Shown here piece after piece: positions 63,030 through 64,000 of a stretch of 64,000 nt of DNA. The stretch is from positions 1,675,545 through 1,739,544 of the forward strand of contig CM051456.1 of assembly GCA_028274465.1 (NCBI GenBank), written 5' to 3'. The notes under the pieces were generated by a model that worked only from the letters and a program-made list of their open reading frames with translations, did no database searches and was not told where the DNA came from. A program made the position numbers and the translations under genes. Every line of letters starts with the position of its first letter. Position 1 is the first letter of the stretch. The DNA comes from Plantago ovata (Eukaryota; Streptophyta; Magnoliopsida; Lamiales; Plantaginaceae).

Positions 63030-63824
63030 ATGGCATCATCTACCATGGCCCTTTCCTCCCCTTCCTTCGCCGGGACGGCGATAAAACTGTCTCCCGAAGT
63101 TATTGGAGCTGGAAGAGTCTCAATGAGGAAGGCTGCTGGGAAACCCAAGCCTGTCTCATCCAGCAGCCCATGGTATGGCCCTGACCGCGTTAAGTACTTG
63201 GGGCCATTTTCTGGCGAAGCCCCGAGCTACTTGACCGGTGAATTCCCTGGTGACTACGGCTGGGACACTGCTGGACTCTCAGCTGACCCAGAGACCTTCG
63301 CCAAAAACCGTGAGCTTGAGGTGATCCACTCCAGATGGGCCATGCTTGGTGCCCTTGGATGTGTCTTCCCAGAGCTACTAGCCCGCAACGGTGTCAAGTT
63401 TGGTGAGGCTGTGTGGTTCAAGGCTGGATCACAGATATTCAGTGAGGGTGGTCTGGACTACCTGGGAAATCCGAGCTTGGTCCACGCTCAGAGCATCTTG
63501 GCAATCTGGGCTTGCCAAGTTATTTTGATGGGAGCTGTTGAGGGCTACCGTGTTGCTGGTGGACCACTTGGAGAGGTGGTTGACCCACTCTACCCTGGTG
63601 GCAGCTTCGACCCATTAGGCCTTGCTGAAGATCCAGAGGCCTTTGCTGAACTTAAGGTTAAGGAGCTAAAGAACGGCAGGCTTGCCATGTTCTCCATGTT
63701 CGGATTCTTTGTCCAGGCCATTGTCACCGGAAAGGGCCCATTGGAGAACCTTGCTGACCACATCGCCGACCCGGTCAACAACAACGCTTGGGCCTTTGCG
63801 ACAAACTTTGTCCCCGGGAAGTGA
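63030..63824 (+). CDS. LHCB1: Light-harvesting chlorophyll a/b-binding protein, LHCII type I
   Basis: Intronless, 264 residues from ATG 63030 ([20 protein letters not shown]). The frame is open upstream but has no earlier ATG, so this start is preferred. [20 protein letters not shown] at the mature N-terminus lacks the Thr after RK found in the two other copies; this may affect state-transition phosphorylation. Helix C reads [12 protein letters not shown] (Val for Ile); the end is [20 protein letters not shown] then NFVPGK. It is more diverged at silent sites from the copies at 45-48 kb. Thylakoid PSII antenna. The 3' flank shares TAGATAAATCAAGA with the copy at 47370. Confidence 0.97.
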   Translation: MASSTMALSSPSFAGTAIKLSPEVIGAGRVSMRKAAGKPKPVSSSSPWYGPDRVKYLGPFSGEAPSYLTGEFPGDYGWDTAGLSADPETFAKNRELEVIHSRWAMLGALGCVFPELLARNGVKFGEAVWFKAGSQIFSEGGLDYLGNPSLVHAQSILAIWACQVILMGAVEGYRVAGGPLGEVVDPLYPGGSFDPLGLAEDPEAFAELKVKELKNGRLAMFSMFGFFVQAIVTGKGPLENLADHIADPVNNNAWAFATNFVPGK

Positions 63825-64000
63825 AGTTAGATAAATCAAGACTCTGATACATTAGATTTTCTTTTTTGGTGCTGATGTGAAACTGAAACTATTGGAATAT
63901 AATGTGAATTTTGTGAGCTTAAATGTGTAGGGTGTATGGTTCTGGTTTCTCACTATTCCATTCATATGATATGAAAATAGTTACCAAGTAGACAAGTAAC

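Overview
This is nuclear DNA from a flowering plant, probably a eudicot. It has GT-AG introns, AT-rich spacers, three intronless LHCB1 genes, FBD-type F-box genes, an FLS2-like receptor kinase, an R1-like NLR, a SAC51-type bHLH with its conserved upstream peptide, Ty1/copia elements and hAT/Stowaway MITEs. From memory, the helix-C wording of the LHCB proteins ([18 protein letters not shown]) resembles spinach and other Caryophyllales; that placement is a weak inference.

Layout. 0.4-8 kb: two broken F-box/FBD genes on the + strand, separated by AT-rich DNA with a Stowaway MITE. 8.4-15.5 kb: a tandem segmental duplication, each copy carrying a minus-strand gene for a mitochondrial inner-membrane-peptidase (IMP1)-like protein. 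Copy B looks intact. Copy A is split in its last exon by about 380 bp of organelle-like DNA. A 123-bp x 5 tandem array lies between them. 16-19.5 kb: a gypsy scrap and an internally reduced copia element with both LTRs and a target-site duplication (TSD). 19.8-22 kb: a plant multi-pass membrane protein of unknown function with an eroded N-terminus. 23.4-24.6 kb: two hAT-like MITEs side by side. 26.7-30.6 kb: a SAC51-LIKE bHLH gene with an intron-split conserved-peptide uORF. 32.5-36.3 kb: an FLS2-like LRR receptor kinase with one frameshift. 36.8-48.2 kb: an LHCB neighbourhood made of a deleted LHCB relic, a tandem repeat of about 0.9 kb, a very young whole-looking copia element in one repeat copy, and a divergent LHCB1 pair. 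48.7-52.1 kb: a minus-strand gene with two SUMO-like domains around a coiled coil. 54.6-57 kb: an NLR pseudogene. 59-62.7 kb: a duplicated piece of the SUMO-like gene split by a 2.85-kb insertion. 63 kb: a third LHCB1.

The genes do not form a pathway. The window shows local duplication followed by decay: F-box, IMP1-like, LHCB and SUMO-like copies each occur as a better-preserved copy next to a damaged one. The most unusual items are the SUMO-like/coiled-coil/SUMO-like gene with a stop in domain 1, the intron-split thermospermine-type uORF, the organelle-like insertion in the IMP1-like exon, and the copia pair whose LTR ends changed together (TGTCA/TGACA against TCTCA/TGAGA) with an unoccupied paralogous site nearby.
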